Assembly: GCF_022376445.1 (NCBI RefSeq)
Contig: NW_025955453.1
Location: 1 to 26,758 of the forward strand
DNA: 26,758 nt
Direction of reading: 5' to 3'
DNA from: Fomitopsis serialis
Lineage: Eukaryota > Basidiomycota > Agaricomycetes > Polyporales > Fomitopsidaceae
Shown here: one piece after another, positions 1-10,400 of the stretch
Layout of the letters: each line of letters begins with the position of its first letter
Numbering within the stretch: position 1 is the first letter of the stretch
Program-made: the position numbers and the translations under genes
Notes under the pieces: generated by a model
Told to the model about the DNA's origin: nothing
Databases searched by the model: none
The model's input: only the letters and a program-made list of their open reading frames with translations

Positions 1-1504
1 ACGCACACTACAGATTCCTGTAAGACACTGATCATCGATGCCCACGACAAAAGCTTATGAATTCCATAGAACTATTACGAGATTCGTGAGGCCGTCGGTT
101 TCAAAAATGTGTCTCTAGCGGTACGTCTTATGCCTGGATCATATTGCGCCAGGCTTTGATCTTTGCCCGCCGCAGAACATTCTTGCCGCAAAAGCACCTA
201 GTACGTTTACCCGCACCGCCGAGTCCGTAAGTTTGAGCGTCTAACTATTGTTACGCGTGCAGACGAGGAACTTACGTTCATCCACCGGATGACGTGGATC
301 TTTACAACGCCTGGGACAACCGCGCTTTTGAGCTGCAGGTTGCTAACCACGAACTGCTCGGGCACGGTAGCGGGAAGCTGTTCCAGGAGAATGCGGACGG
401 GACCAAGAATTTCGACCCTTCGAAGGTACAAGTGCATCATCATCGATATGCTAGTGCCCATGTCCCTAACTCAGATATAGATCACTAACCCGCTTACGGG
501 AAAGCCGATGTAGGTCATGCTATACGGTAGTCAGGCGGTTAGTGTTTGGTCTCACATTCATTACCAAGTACGTCCTGGTATAAGCCCGGACAAACGCCAG
601 GCTCCGTCCTCGGCGAAGTGTCCTCTTCTATGGAAGAATGCAGGGCCGAGACAGTCGCACTATACCGTAAGTGCTCGCATATCTGCTCGTTGCTGTGCTG
701 CTGACAGAGTCATATCAGTTGTCAGCGAGCCCGAAATCCTCAAGATCTTCAAAGTAAGCTAGACTCAGAATCGGTCGATGATGTGAACGTTCATTCCCCG
801 TACAGTACACGGAAAAGAAGGACGTGGAAGATGTCCAGTACATCACCTTCCTGCTCATGGCCCGTGCTGGTCTGCGCGCCCTCGAATTCTATGACCCCGC
901 CACGAAGAAGCACGGGCAAGCACACATGCAGGCTCGGTAAGTTGCCCGCAAACTGCGTCCTCGTCTCCCCTCGCTGACTGACCTGTCCCAGACTCGGTAT
1001 CACACAGCACCTGATCAAGTCAGGCATCGCACGGCTGGAGGAGATCCGCAGCGCTGACGGCACGCTGGAGAACCTCTACATCAGGGTATACATCCCCTAT
1101 CGCTATTGCCGCATAAGCCACGATGTCCCTGACCTTGACCTTGTAGGTGGATAAGGAGAAGGTGCTCACCCACGGCCGTGAGGTCGCAGGCACGCTTCTC
1201 GTCGAGCTTCAGGTGCGGAAGAGCACTGCGGACGGCCCGGGCGCGCGCGCGTACTACACGGAACTGACGACCCCCCTCCCCGGCTGGGAGGGCGAGATTC
1301 GAGACCTGGTTCTCAAGAAGAAGCTGGTACGTTCCCGCCGCCGGCTATCAGACTCATTGTCTCACTCCTGTTGGACGCTACTCCCAGCCGCGCAAGATCT
1401 TCGTGCAGCCCAACACCTTCATCGAAAAGGATGAGGTCGTGCTGAAAGAATATCCCCTCACGCCCGCTGGCGTCATTGAGAGCTTTATTGAACGGCGGCT
1501 CTGA
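1..1504 (+). CDS. DPP3: Dipeptidyl peptidase III (M49 zinc metallopeptidase), 3' part, cut by window edge
   Basis: Cytosolic zinc exopeptidase that removes dipeptides from the N-terminus of short peptides. Only the C-terminal part is present. Inferred exons: <1-19, 70-120, 176-200, 263-425, 481-509, 569-666, 719-753, 806-936, 992-1085, 1147-1326, 1388-1504. Apart from the join noted next, phases match and the last codons read ERRL-stop. The M49 zinc motif HELLGH lies at 348-365 and the second motif EECRAE at 633-650, so both metal-binding elements are intact. Other family-like stretches are [17 protein letters not shown] (70-120) and [11 protein letters not shown]. One oddity: in the exon starting at 263 the reading N-EELTFIH fails to continue into [10 protein letters not shown] because one C seems missing near 285-287. 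An unusual GAG acceptor at 265-267 would restore the frame with different residues. The gene converges on the Ptc7 gene. Family identity is very secure; the exon at 263 is uncertain. Confidence 0.93.
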
Positions 1505-1806
1505 TCTAGCGCGGACTGCCAAGTATGTTTGCCCGGTGACACAATGACCACTGGATCAGTTCTTGCTTAGTATGCATCCAAAATGGTTGCATGGGGAAAT
1601 GAAGGCTTCAGCCTGAGCGCAGACAGTGTTTGGGAAGATCCGATGAAAATTAGGTTGTGAAGGCTTGACCAATGTACAGTACATTTGACAGTGCTATGTA
1701 GTGAGCGACGAGTCTTAGCGTGGATAGCAGTGTCTATGGGTGATATAGCGAATGTGTGTAATCCTGCCTAATGGTATGGCGTATGGGCGAGGCAAGAGAC
1801 GCAAAC
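1505..1806. other. Intergenic region between convergent genes
   Basis: About 300 bases separate the stop codon of the dipeptidyl peptidase gene from the stop codon of the Ptc7 gene on the opposite strand. Both 3' untranslated regions must lie here and may overlap. I see no coding potential, RNA gene or clear repeat. Confidence 0.7.
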
Positions 1807-3467
1807 CTATAATGTCTCCTTGACAAGCGCGACAACTACTGTAACGCTGCAGTGCATGGTCAGTGACAACTTCAGGGAGCACGCTAGGTTCGGCGGACTT
1901 ACTCGTCCTCTTTCTGGAGAAAAAAACAGTTAAGAGTCATCCGACCCAATATGAGAGAATAACTCACTCCACCACGGAAGTACATTCCCTCCCTTGCCGC
2001 GGCTCGCTCGAATGGGCTCGCGCGGTTTTTCTTCTTCATGCATGCAGTAGCGTACTCTACTAACCGCTCTGCGATAGTTTGTACAAGTTTGTCGTCCTCG
2101 ACCTGGACCGATATTCGTTATTGGTTGGTGGACTTTGAGAAATGTCTACGTACGTCTTGCGTTGCCTGCTTCTCATCGGGTCCGCTTTCCTCTTGAGAGC
2201 TTGGCTGCGGAGCGGAGACGCTGAATTGACGCGACACGAGCGTACATATCGTGCTCATTTCCGCTGGAAACACATTATCTGCAAGGCCATCGGTCTGGAA
2301 GGTAGGCGACCATTAACATCATTGTCACTCCAGTTACAGATTGATGACATGCGTACATATACAATCACAATGTCCCCATCTCGCAGCTTCGTCTCGAGGA
2401 TGTCCGCTTCACGAGGAGAGTCAACCACGGCGCGAGAGAATCCTGGGATGCCTTGGGGTAGCTTTGACAGTTGCCTGCGCGGAAGTTGTGTGAGCGGTGA
2501 AGGTGTGATGTCAAACTTGCCCTACTTTGGACAGTTGAAGAAGTGTTGCTGTGAGCGCTGTTGGTGAATCAAATTTGACGAGCGAAATATTGAGAAGCAG
2601 CTATCTCCAAGGCTGAGTGAGCGATGTTAGAGCACGACTACTGCGTGAGCACATGGATTGAACATACTTTGCGGCGCGAAGCACACCGGACGCAGCGTTA
2701 AGCGTAAGCAGGCAAGCAGTACTGGAGCCTACAAATCATAAACAGTAGGTGCTCCAGGCTCGTCAGAATTCACTGGACGTATGGTACTAACCACATACCC
2801 GCTTTAATGCTCCGTTCGCGCAGCACACCCCCATACGCAAGTTCCAGGCACTCCGCCGGACTCATTTCCCAACCTTCCACCTGCGGACACTCTTGCAGAT
2901 CCTGAGTGGGATCTGTCTCTGGTTCACCTGCCCACGCATCCTTTGAGTAGCGATGGGCGTGGTACATCAAGGCTTGCGAGAATAGCGAAGGATCCACTCC
3001 TGAGTCGACCCAACCTCCAACACCGTCTGCTACCCCGAACGACACGCCCTAGCATAAACAGAAGCACATTGAACAAATACATACAGAGGCATGTCAGAAA
3101 GATAGATCGTCCTGAAAGCGGCTCACCTACCGACTGATTTCGCATCTGTGACTCGCGGGACTGGTCAACTCGCACGCGAAAGGATACCCATATGGAGACT
3201 CACGTCCTGCACGTAGAAGAAATCCTCGCCAACATGATTTCCTACCGGTGAGTGGTACTTGTCCAGAAGGCTATCTCTCCATCCACCGATGTCACTGTCT
3301 GGCGCGAAGGGCTTCGTCTTGAAGCGGCGCATTTGGGGATCTGGCGGCTTGCCCGCCCAGCTGGCCCCAACATGAAAGCGGTACGGTCTTGGCAGCGAAG
3401 AGTACGCACGACGGGTAGTTTTGAGCCGCGCGGATGTCTTCTGTGTGATACTGCGACCAAGTGACAT
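1807..3467 (-). CDS. PTC7: Mitochondrial PP2C-type protein phosphatase, Ptc7/PPTC7 family, complete
   Basis: Metal-dependent Ser/Thr phosphatase of the mitochondrial Ptc7 family; the yeast member acts on Coq7 in coenzyme Q synthesis. Inferred exons in transcript order: 3467-3204, 3145-3131, 3048-2799, 2728-2668, 2612-2526, 2474-2357, 2294-2154, 2102-1968, 1913-1903, 1846-1807. All phases fit, giving 373 residues, near the usual 340-380. The N-terminus is rich in Arg/Ser/Thr with no acidic residue and has an RRAYSS processing-like site around residues 19-24, as in a matrix targeting peptide. Motifs in order: YRFHVGASWAGKP, GEDFFYVQD, MRNQS, GVADGVGGWVDSG (metal Asp 101), GSSTACLL, LGDS (198-201), FFNCPKQL, TDGLADN (266-272) and DDVTVVVAL (360-368). 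All expected acidic metal ligands are present. Exons of 15 and 11 nt are notable. The ATG at 3467 is chosen because it opens the targeting peptide. Confidence 0.95.
1903..1913 (-). other. PTC7: 11-nt internal micro-exon of the Ptc7 gene
   Basis: Codes K-E-D plus two bases of the next Asp. It is bounded by an acceptor preceded by a long pyrimidine tract (1914-1930) and by a GTAAGT donor (1897-1902). Including it gives the family ending DDVTVVVALVKETL. Skipping it would shift the frame before the C-terminal metal-binding Asp pair. Confidence 0.82.
3131..3145 (-). other. PTC7: 15-nt internal micro-exon of the Ptc7 gene
   Basis: Five codons, MRNQS, lie between a CAG acceptor (3146-3148) and a GTAGGT donor (3125-3130). 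Both borders are phase 0. The residues complete the conserved Ptc7 sequence between FFYVQD and GVSFGVADG. Skipping the exon would remove five residues without shifting the frame. Confidence 0.85.
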
Positions 3468-4058
3468 GCTGCAGGTAGTACGGCGGAATGCAGTCTACAG
3501 CGCACTCGGACTCGGACGCCACTGGTACTACTCGGCGCTTCCTTCGCGACATCATCGGCACGTGCTGCAAGCTACACGGCGGATCGGAAACAGCAGCCTG
3601 CAGTGGTGCAACGCTCGGCAGTGAGTTGTATAACATTCTTTACAGGCCTTCTCCAGGGAGCATGAGAGGGATGCCGAGAAGGGGCCCCGGGCAAGGAGTA
3701 GATCAGTAATGTTATGCAACTCACTGCCGAGCGTTGCCGTGGGTTGTGTAAGTTCTTTCTGTGGCGGATGTGGTGCGGCCGCAATACAGCAGTGCAACTT
3801 GCGCTGTTAGCATACAGTCACCTAGTATTTCAATGACTGTGTTCAAGTTCCGTCGAGGCCGTGAATGAATCGAATTGTTTTGATGATGCTCACAAGATTG
3901 GCATACTGGGCCGTGATCTCGGTCAGACATCCTGGTCGGCCACATTGTTCAACAATCGCACCACATTCATGAACGGGCCCAAGGTAAGTATATACCAACA
4001 GCAGTGTATATGCCAACAACGGTAACACGAAATCAGACTGCTACATAAGCAAGCAACA
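3468..4058. other. Intergenic region: Ptc7 upstream region and 3' flank of the LRR gene
   Basis: About 590 bases between two minus-strand genes. It must contain the promoter and 5' untranslated region of the Ptc7 gene. A 130-bp inverted-repeat element lies at 3608-3737 and is described separately. I see no gene: the short open frames here lack splice support and family resemblance. Confidence 0.6.
3608..3737. repeat. 130-bp inverted-repeat (MITE-like or hairpin) element
   Basis: Two 30-base arms, 3608-3637 and 3708-3737, are reverse complements with one mismatch (TTGTATAAC against TTGCATAAC). The spacer is 70 bases and GC-rich (GGGGCCCCGGG). The outer ends read GCAACGCTCGGCAGTGAGTT on both strands. 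No coding frame fits it. The size and terminal inverted repeats resemble a miniature inverted-repeat element, but I cannot define a convincing target-site duplication. It lies 140 bases upstream of the Ptc7 start codon. Confidence 0.8.
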
Positions 4059-6372
4059 TCACTTGGACGCACACCAGGCTCTCAAATCGAACGACGTCCT
4101 TGACTTCGACTGGTTTTCAGACCCAGGCTTGATTTTCGAGCCCCCTGGCGTACGTTTAGGGTCGACTTTGGGTCCCAACGTGCCGATGAGGCTTGACGCT
4201 GCAGAACGGCCCGCGCCCTTCGCTTTGCCGCCTGCAAGCAGTGACTGAGCGACGGTTGCCTGGGTGTTCTTGCTCGGAGGTTTCGACACCGCGCGGACGG
4301 GCTGTACGTGTTTCCGCGGACGACTTCCGGAGGGCGGTGCAGGTGCAGGGGGGATGCGCAGCTGAGAGATCGGCTTGAGAGCCTTTACCTTCAAAGCTGA
4401 AGCCTTCAAAGCACCGTCTGCGGCACTGGTGGATGTCTCACCGAGACGGGAGGAGGAGCCTTTCCTTGATGATGGCTCGGGAGCGAGCGATCCTGGAATG
4501 AACGGCTTATGTCACCCACCAGACACAACCTGAATCACTTGCGGGACGCACCGACAGGTTTCTGGCACTCGAGGCGCGCCTTCGCTTGTGTGTCTACCTT
4601 GGCTGTTCGTGCGAAGGGATTTCGCGAGATGCTGCGCTCAGGTTCGGCCTCCGTGGGCGAGGCCGGTTCCGCCGTGGCCTGTCGCTCTTGCAGGCTAGCA
4701 TGCAGTGCTGTTACCGCCGCTGTCACGTCCGCACGCTTGCGAGCTGCATTCGTGGACAGTAGATGTCCATCTGCCAGCGGCGCGTCAACCCTGGCCCTCT
4801 TCCGGCGAGCTGCGCCGCTTAGGGACACGTTCGAAGGTGCGTGTCCGAGTCCTGAGGTAGGCAGCGAATCCCAGGCTGGTGGGAATCGGAAGAGCATGAG
4901 TTTTGTGGAATCTGTGGTCGCGGGCCTGTGTACACGATTTGACACATTGAATGCAGTAGGAGCACGAGGACGCGCCACGCTCTGCTCATAGAAACGCATC
5001 ACCGAGTTGTGCCGTGCTGTGAGGAGGGTTTCTTCTTCGGCAACCCTGACCATGTCGCGTTGCCCGGGCGACCCGTGGAGTCCACGATTGCTGAAACTCT
5101 GGAACGTAATCTCCGAGTCACCTTCGTTGGCCTCGTCTTCGCCGTTCCAGGAGACGTCGCCTTGTTCGGGCTGTGCTTCTCTGAGTACAGTAGCATGACC
5201 GTTCATCCAGAAGTCCCTGCCCAGTGACTCCCCGGCAACTCCAAGTGACGATAAAGATCTTGTCAGATTGGGTGAGTATGCCGGTGGACGAAAGACATCT
5301 CGTCGGCTGCCTATCGAGACCGTCTCGTCCGACGAACGTATCGCGCGTGCACTAGCAGACGACACATTGTGCTCAAGCCCGTTCACTCTGAGTACGTATG
5401 GTTGTGGATGTGAGAATACGGTGCATTGCTCGCGTTGAGCAAGCATGTCTAGGGTTGACAGAGCATGTGGAAAGGGGGTGGGATGGAAAAGCTGGCCATG
5501 GGGGCATGGTTCGAAGCAAGATGCACTTTTGTACCTGCAGCGGGTACCCCGGATGTCTGCTCTCCGTCAGTCTTCCACAGTGATACTTGACAACCCAAAA
5601 ATTGGTACTCACCGACCACAGACAGCAACGGAAACATGGGGAGACAGTCAAAGACTTTGTCCTCAATATTGATGCAGTCACGCAGGCTGAGGATACGCAA
5701 GCCCCATGGTCCGCGCCTGTGGGCACTGGGAGACGTATCCTCAATCTCCTCGTCCTCAGAGATGGTCAAAGTCTTTGCGAGAGACTTGATACCCCATGTG
5801 CCGAGCGCGGTACCACTCGCATCAAATGCGCAGAGGCTATGCAACTCCTTGAGCAACACAATGTTCTTGTCCGTAAGCTCCTGGCACCCCGGGAGCTCAA
5901 GAATCGTCAAAAGGGCGAATTCCGGAGTTGGAGGGATGCGTTGTAGCAAGGGGACGTGTGTATCAGCAAGAGGTAGCGTGTACACACGAAACTGTGCTGG
6001 GATGTCGTCGTATAGTTGCACGAGCAGCGCCCAGAGACGCGGATCGACCCGCGTCAAATCGAGGGGCCGGTCCGGCCTGTATGCTGGAATGAGCTCGCGC
6101 AGGATGTCGTGCGCTTCCCGGGTCTTCGGAGGTCTGTAGGTAAGACGAAGTGGACCTAGAGTGTGTATCTCGTCTGGATAGCCGAGGAGAGCCTGAAAGC
6201 AAAAATAGGTTAGGGACGGCAGATGGTTCGGTTTCCCGCGCGATTGTGTCGCCAGGTCGTATTGAGTAGACGTTCGCGACGCCTGCGGCAACGTGGTTTT
6301 CAAAACGGTGATGCCCGCCTCGTCAAAGGTGCGCGTCTGGCGTGGCCGCCAGAGTCGGATGGGCTTGCTCAT
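4059..6372 (-). CDS. Leucine-rich-repeat protein with long low-complexity C-terminus, function unknown
   Basis: Inferred exons in transcript order: 6372-5613, 5556-5535, 5387-4552, 4492-4059, giving 683 residues with all phases matching. Residues about 150-270 look like degenerate leucine-rich repeats: LTILELPGCQELTD, LLKELHSLCAFDASGTAL, LRILSLRDCINIEDK and LLSVVDIRGTRC. Such solenoids usually bind other proteins. No F-box was recognised in the first 100 residues. The rest is polar, Ser/Arg/Pro-rich and probably disordered, with basic patches (RRKRAR) that could be nuclear signals; this is inference. The 22-nt exon is needed for the DIRGTRC repeat end and for the phase. The first exon contains a strong acceptor-like site (TTTTTGCTTTCAG, ending at 6193). 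With a weak GTTTTG donor at 6306 it would make a frame-preserving 114-nt intron, so the residues there may be spliced out. The ATG at 6372 is the first in frame. Confidence 0.8.
5535..5556 (-). other. 22-nt internal micro-exon of the LRR gene
   Basis: Encodes the end of a leucine-rich repeat, D-I-R-G-T-R-C, with split codons at both ends. It is bounded by GAGAGCAG acceptor sequence and a GTACAA donor. The next intron (5388-5534) is about 147 nt, much longer than its neighbours. Reading straight from the first exon to the one at 5387 gives an immediate stop. Confidence 0.72.
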
Positions 6373-7427
6373 CACAAGCAAGAAGGATCCAAGGTGAACG
6401 CCCCAAAACTTCAGGCCTCAAGTTAGGTATGTGCTGAGAGGGCCATCATGAGTAGAGACGGACGGACGACCACGAACGATGGACCGCGACGGTCGGCGGG
6501 TCGCGGTCTCTGTGGAACTTCTCACGAGGCGGTGACACGGTCATGTGACCGCGATTCACCGACACTGCCTAATGTCTGTACTCTGAATTGTTAGACCAGA
6601 TGTTAGTACATTGCATGGGCTGTAGCAGCTGTTGATTGCATCCCGAAGGCTTCGTTTCCCAAATCGTGCCTTCGCTCAATCCGCATAACGATCGACCGAG
6701 CAAGCCAGGTCCCAAGACCAATTCACGCAAGTGACCATGGACCCCGCCACCCACTCACCCACCACTCTTGTCTGCATGGATCAATATGTTGCCGTCTAAC
6801 AACCGTAGCGGAGAGAAGTCATATGTCCGAGTGTCGTTCCGGCTGCAACGTTCCTCGCCTTGCGGTCCCGTAAGGCGCCCAAATATTGTTCGACGAGCCT
6901 TCCCATAAGTACAGTAAGCACCAGTGACAATAGACAGCGCAAGTTCGTCAAACCGAAATCACAAAACGACGGTGATGAGAAATGAAGTCCGCAGCGAGCA
7001 GCCAAATTATGTGTTATTTCTGTCAATGTTTGAGAGGCTCGTACGGAAACAGTAGAGTGCATAGCCCTGTGTCATTCAAATACACATGAGGCTCTTATGC
7101 ATATTTATGATGCGAAAGAGGTCGCCGTCGCGCGGGCGCAGAGGAGACGAGCGGGCGGGATCAGGAGAAGAGGGTGGACTTAAGCGGTTATGCGAGCGCT
7201 TCCCCTGGCCTGCGCAACGAGTTCCCACGGAGGTAAGGCGGTGAGCAAAAGAGCTGCGACGCCCACTCCCACTTCTATATCACCGACAACGGCCGGCTCC
7301 CCAGTCTCAGCGCAAGGCCTTCTCTGCTACCCTCATATCCCTCCAGTCTGTCGCTGGCCCTTCCACTCCTTAATAACCGTCTTTGCTAGTACTTCTACCA
7401 CAGCGTCTTGTCCTACTCACCTTAGCC
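6373..7427. promoter_or_regulatory. Divergent upstream region shared by the LRR gene and the glucan synthase gene
   Basis: About 1,055 bases between the two start codons, with no gene I can support. Two inverted motifs stand out. One is ACCGCGAC-N9-GTCGCGGT (6483-6507). The other is CGGTCA-TG-TGACCG (6538-6551), which places CGG and CCG triplets eight bases apart as in many fungal zinc-cluster factor sites. The last 100 bases before the glucan synthase start are pyrimidine-rich (CCTCATATCCCTCCAG, TTCCACTCCTTAATAACC), which is common upstream of highly expressed fungal genes. Regulatory function is inference. Confidence 0.45.
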
Positions 7428-10400
7428 ATGGCCGCACCTCCAGGATATGGACCTCCGAACCCTCATAATCCGTTCTCTGACCAACCATCGCCGTATGGAG
7501 CACCCTTGCGTCAATACCCCGGGGATCATGACTACGCCAGTCGCAATGCCAGTACGGTTCCGCTAACCAACCCTGCATACTTCGATACCGCGCCAAAGTG
7601 TGAGTTGCTGCCCTTGCCCTGTCCTTCTACCCCAGTGTTGTGCCTTGTGAATACGCTGACCTTCCTGAATACCAGCGGTTGCGGGAAGCGTTGAATCGAT
7701 GGACGGGTTCGACCGTCCGTACAGTGCTTCGGTGAACTCTCGCTTTAGTACGGGCACCGCGGACGGCCCCTACAACCCTTTCGCGGACATGCCTGGTTCT
7801 GGTGAACCCTACCCCGCGTGGACGTCCGAGCGGGATATTCCCATGTCTGCCGAGGAAATTGAGGATATCTTCCTTGACCTTGCCCAGAAGTTTGGTTTCC
7901 AGAGGGATTCCATGCGTAACATGGTGAGCTGTTCCACCAAAATTTATTTTGAATGTTGCTGAACGCTTCACCCCCCCCCTCCAATAGTATGACTTTCTGA
8001 TGCAACTGCTGGACTCGAGAGCGTCGCGCATGTCACCCAATCAGGCCCTCATCACCATCCACGCTGACTACATTGGCGGGCAACATGCCAACTACCGCAA
8101 GTGGTACTTCGCCGCACAGCTCAACCTTGACGACGCCGTTGGCCAGACGCAGAACCCCGGCTTGCAACGTCTGCGGAGTGTCACAGCAAAAGTGCAGACG
8201 ACCAGCACGAAACACCTCGACAGTGCTCTCAACCGCTGGCGCAATGCGATGCACAACATGAGCCAGTACGACCGGCTGCGGCAGGTCGCCCTCTGGCTGC
8301 TGTGCTGGGCTGAGGCCGGGAACGTCCGGTTTACCCCCGAGTGCCTTGCATTCATCTTCAAGTGCGCGGACGACTACTATCGCAGTCCCGAGTGCCAGAA
8401 CCGTGTCGATCCTGTGCCTGAGGGTCTCTACCTCGAGTCCATTATCAAGCCTCTATATCGCTTCATGAGGGATCAGGGCTACGAGGTTGTTGAGGGCAAG
8501 TTCGTGCGGAGAGAGAGGGAACACCACGAGATTATCGGGTACGACGACATCAACCAGTTGTTCTGGTATCCCGAGGGTATCGCCAAGATTATATGTCACG
8601 ATAACGTACGTCTAGTCTCTATCCGGCCGCTGTGCGTGGCTCACATAGGTTCGTCTGCAGACGCGGTTGGTCGATGTCCCACCAGCTCAGCGGTTCATGA
8701 GGCTTGGCAAGGTGAACTGGAACCGCGTCTTTTTCAAGACGTTCTTCGAGAAGCGTTCCTTGGGACACTTGCTCATGAACTTCAACCGTATTTGGATCCT
8801 GCATATCGCGGTCTACTGGTTCTACACCGCGTTCAACTCGCCTAAGGTGTACACGGCGCCGAATAAGTCTCAACCATCCCCGGCAATGACGTGGTCGGCC
8901 ACGGCTCTGGGCGGTGCCGTTGCGACACTCATCATGATCTGTGCCACGCTCGCTGAGTTCTCCTTCACGCCTACGACCTGGAACAATGCCTCTCACTTGA
9001 CGACCCGACTGATTTTCCTGCTGGTCGTGCTCGCTCTCACAGGCGGTCCGACCGTGTATATTGCCTTGGTCGACGACACCAAGTCCAACATCCCGCTCTA
9101 CGTTGGCATCGCGCAATTCGGCGTGTCTGTGGTGGCCACGCTCGCATTCGGTATCCTCCCGTCTGGCCGTATGTTCGGCGACCGTGTGGCAGGCAAGTCG
9201 CGGAAATACCTCGCGTCGCAGACGTTCACTGCGGCCTATCCCGGCTTGACGTCCAGTGCCCGGTTCGCGTCCGTACTCATGTGGCTGCTGATCTGGGGCT
9301 GCAAGTATGTCGAGTCCTACTTCTTCCTTACATCCTCGTTCAGCCAGCCTATTCTCGTCATGGCGAATATGAGGGTGCAGAACTGCAGCGACAAGATCTT
9401 CGGCAACGCCCTCTGCTCGAACCAAGTCAAATTCGCCCTCGCCGTCATGTATGTGATGGATCTGGTACTCTTCTTCCTGGACACGTATCTATGGTACATC
9501 ATCTGGGTAGTCGTCTTCAGTGTGTGCCGCTCGTTTTACCTCGGATTGTCCATCTGGACGCCGTGGAAGGAAGTCTACACGCGCATGCCCAAGAGGATCT
9601 ACGCGAAGCTGTTGGCGACTGCGGAGATGGAAGTTAAGTACAAGCCCAAGGTGAGCATCGCATACATATGTCCCTAGACTGTCACTCATTGCAATGTCTC
9701 CTAGGTTCTCGTGTCCCAGATTTGGAACGCGGTCATCATCTCCATGTACCGCGAGCATCTCCTGTCGATCAACCATGTGCAGCGACTGTTGTACCACCAA
9801 GTCGACGGACCGGATGGGCGCCGTGTACTCCGCGCACCTCCCTTCTTCACGCACAACACCGGTAGAGAGAGCGACTTCTTCCCTACTAGCGGCGAGGCTC
9901 AGCGCCGTATCTCGTTCTTTGCGACTTCCCTCACGACGGCTTTCCCTGACCCGTTGCCCGTCGAGTCCATGCCTACTTTTACGGTCCTGGTTCCGCACTA
10001 CTCGGAGAAGATTCTCCTGAGCTTGCGGGAGATCATCAGGGAGGAAGACCAGAACACTCGCGTCACGCTGCTGGAGTATCTGAAGCAGCTTCACCCGATC
10101 GAGTGGGACAACTTTGTCAAGGATACCAAGATCCTGTCCGAGGAAAACTCGGCCACGAACACTGTCGACGGTCACGATATGAACGAGAAACACGATAGTC
10201 GCTCGGATGATCTTCCGTTCTACTGTATTGGCTTCAAGACAGCGGCTCCGGAGTATACCCTGCGCACACGTATCTGGGCTTCACTTCGGGCGCAGACGCT
10301 TTACCGGACGGTTTCGGGTATGATGAACTACTCCAAGGCCATCAAGTTGCTCTATCGCGTGGAGAACCCTCAGATCGTACAGCGGTTCGCCGGCAACACC

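Noticed and set aside
2142..2567. Open frame of 141 codons on the plus strand
   Set aside because: It is antisense to several well-supported Ptc7 exons and introns and resembles no family.
4509..4991. Open frame of 160 codons on the plus strand
   Set aside because: It is the antisense shadow of the long third exon of the LRR gene.
5498..5520. GGTTCGAAGC sequence resembling a tRNA T-arm
   Set aside because: No matching acceptor stem, D-arm or anticodon arm around it; it lies in an intron of the LRR gene.
8619..9425. Open frame of 268 codons on the minus strand inside the glucan synthase gene
   Set aside because: It is antisense to a conserved FKS exon; long antisense frames are common in GC-rich coding DNA, and its highly charged composition reflects the opposite strand.
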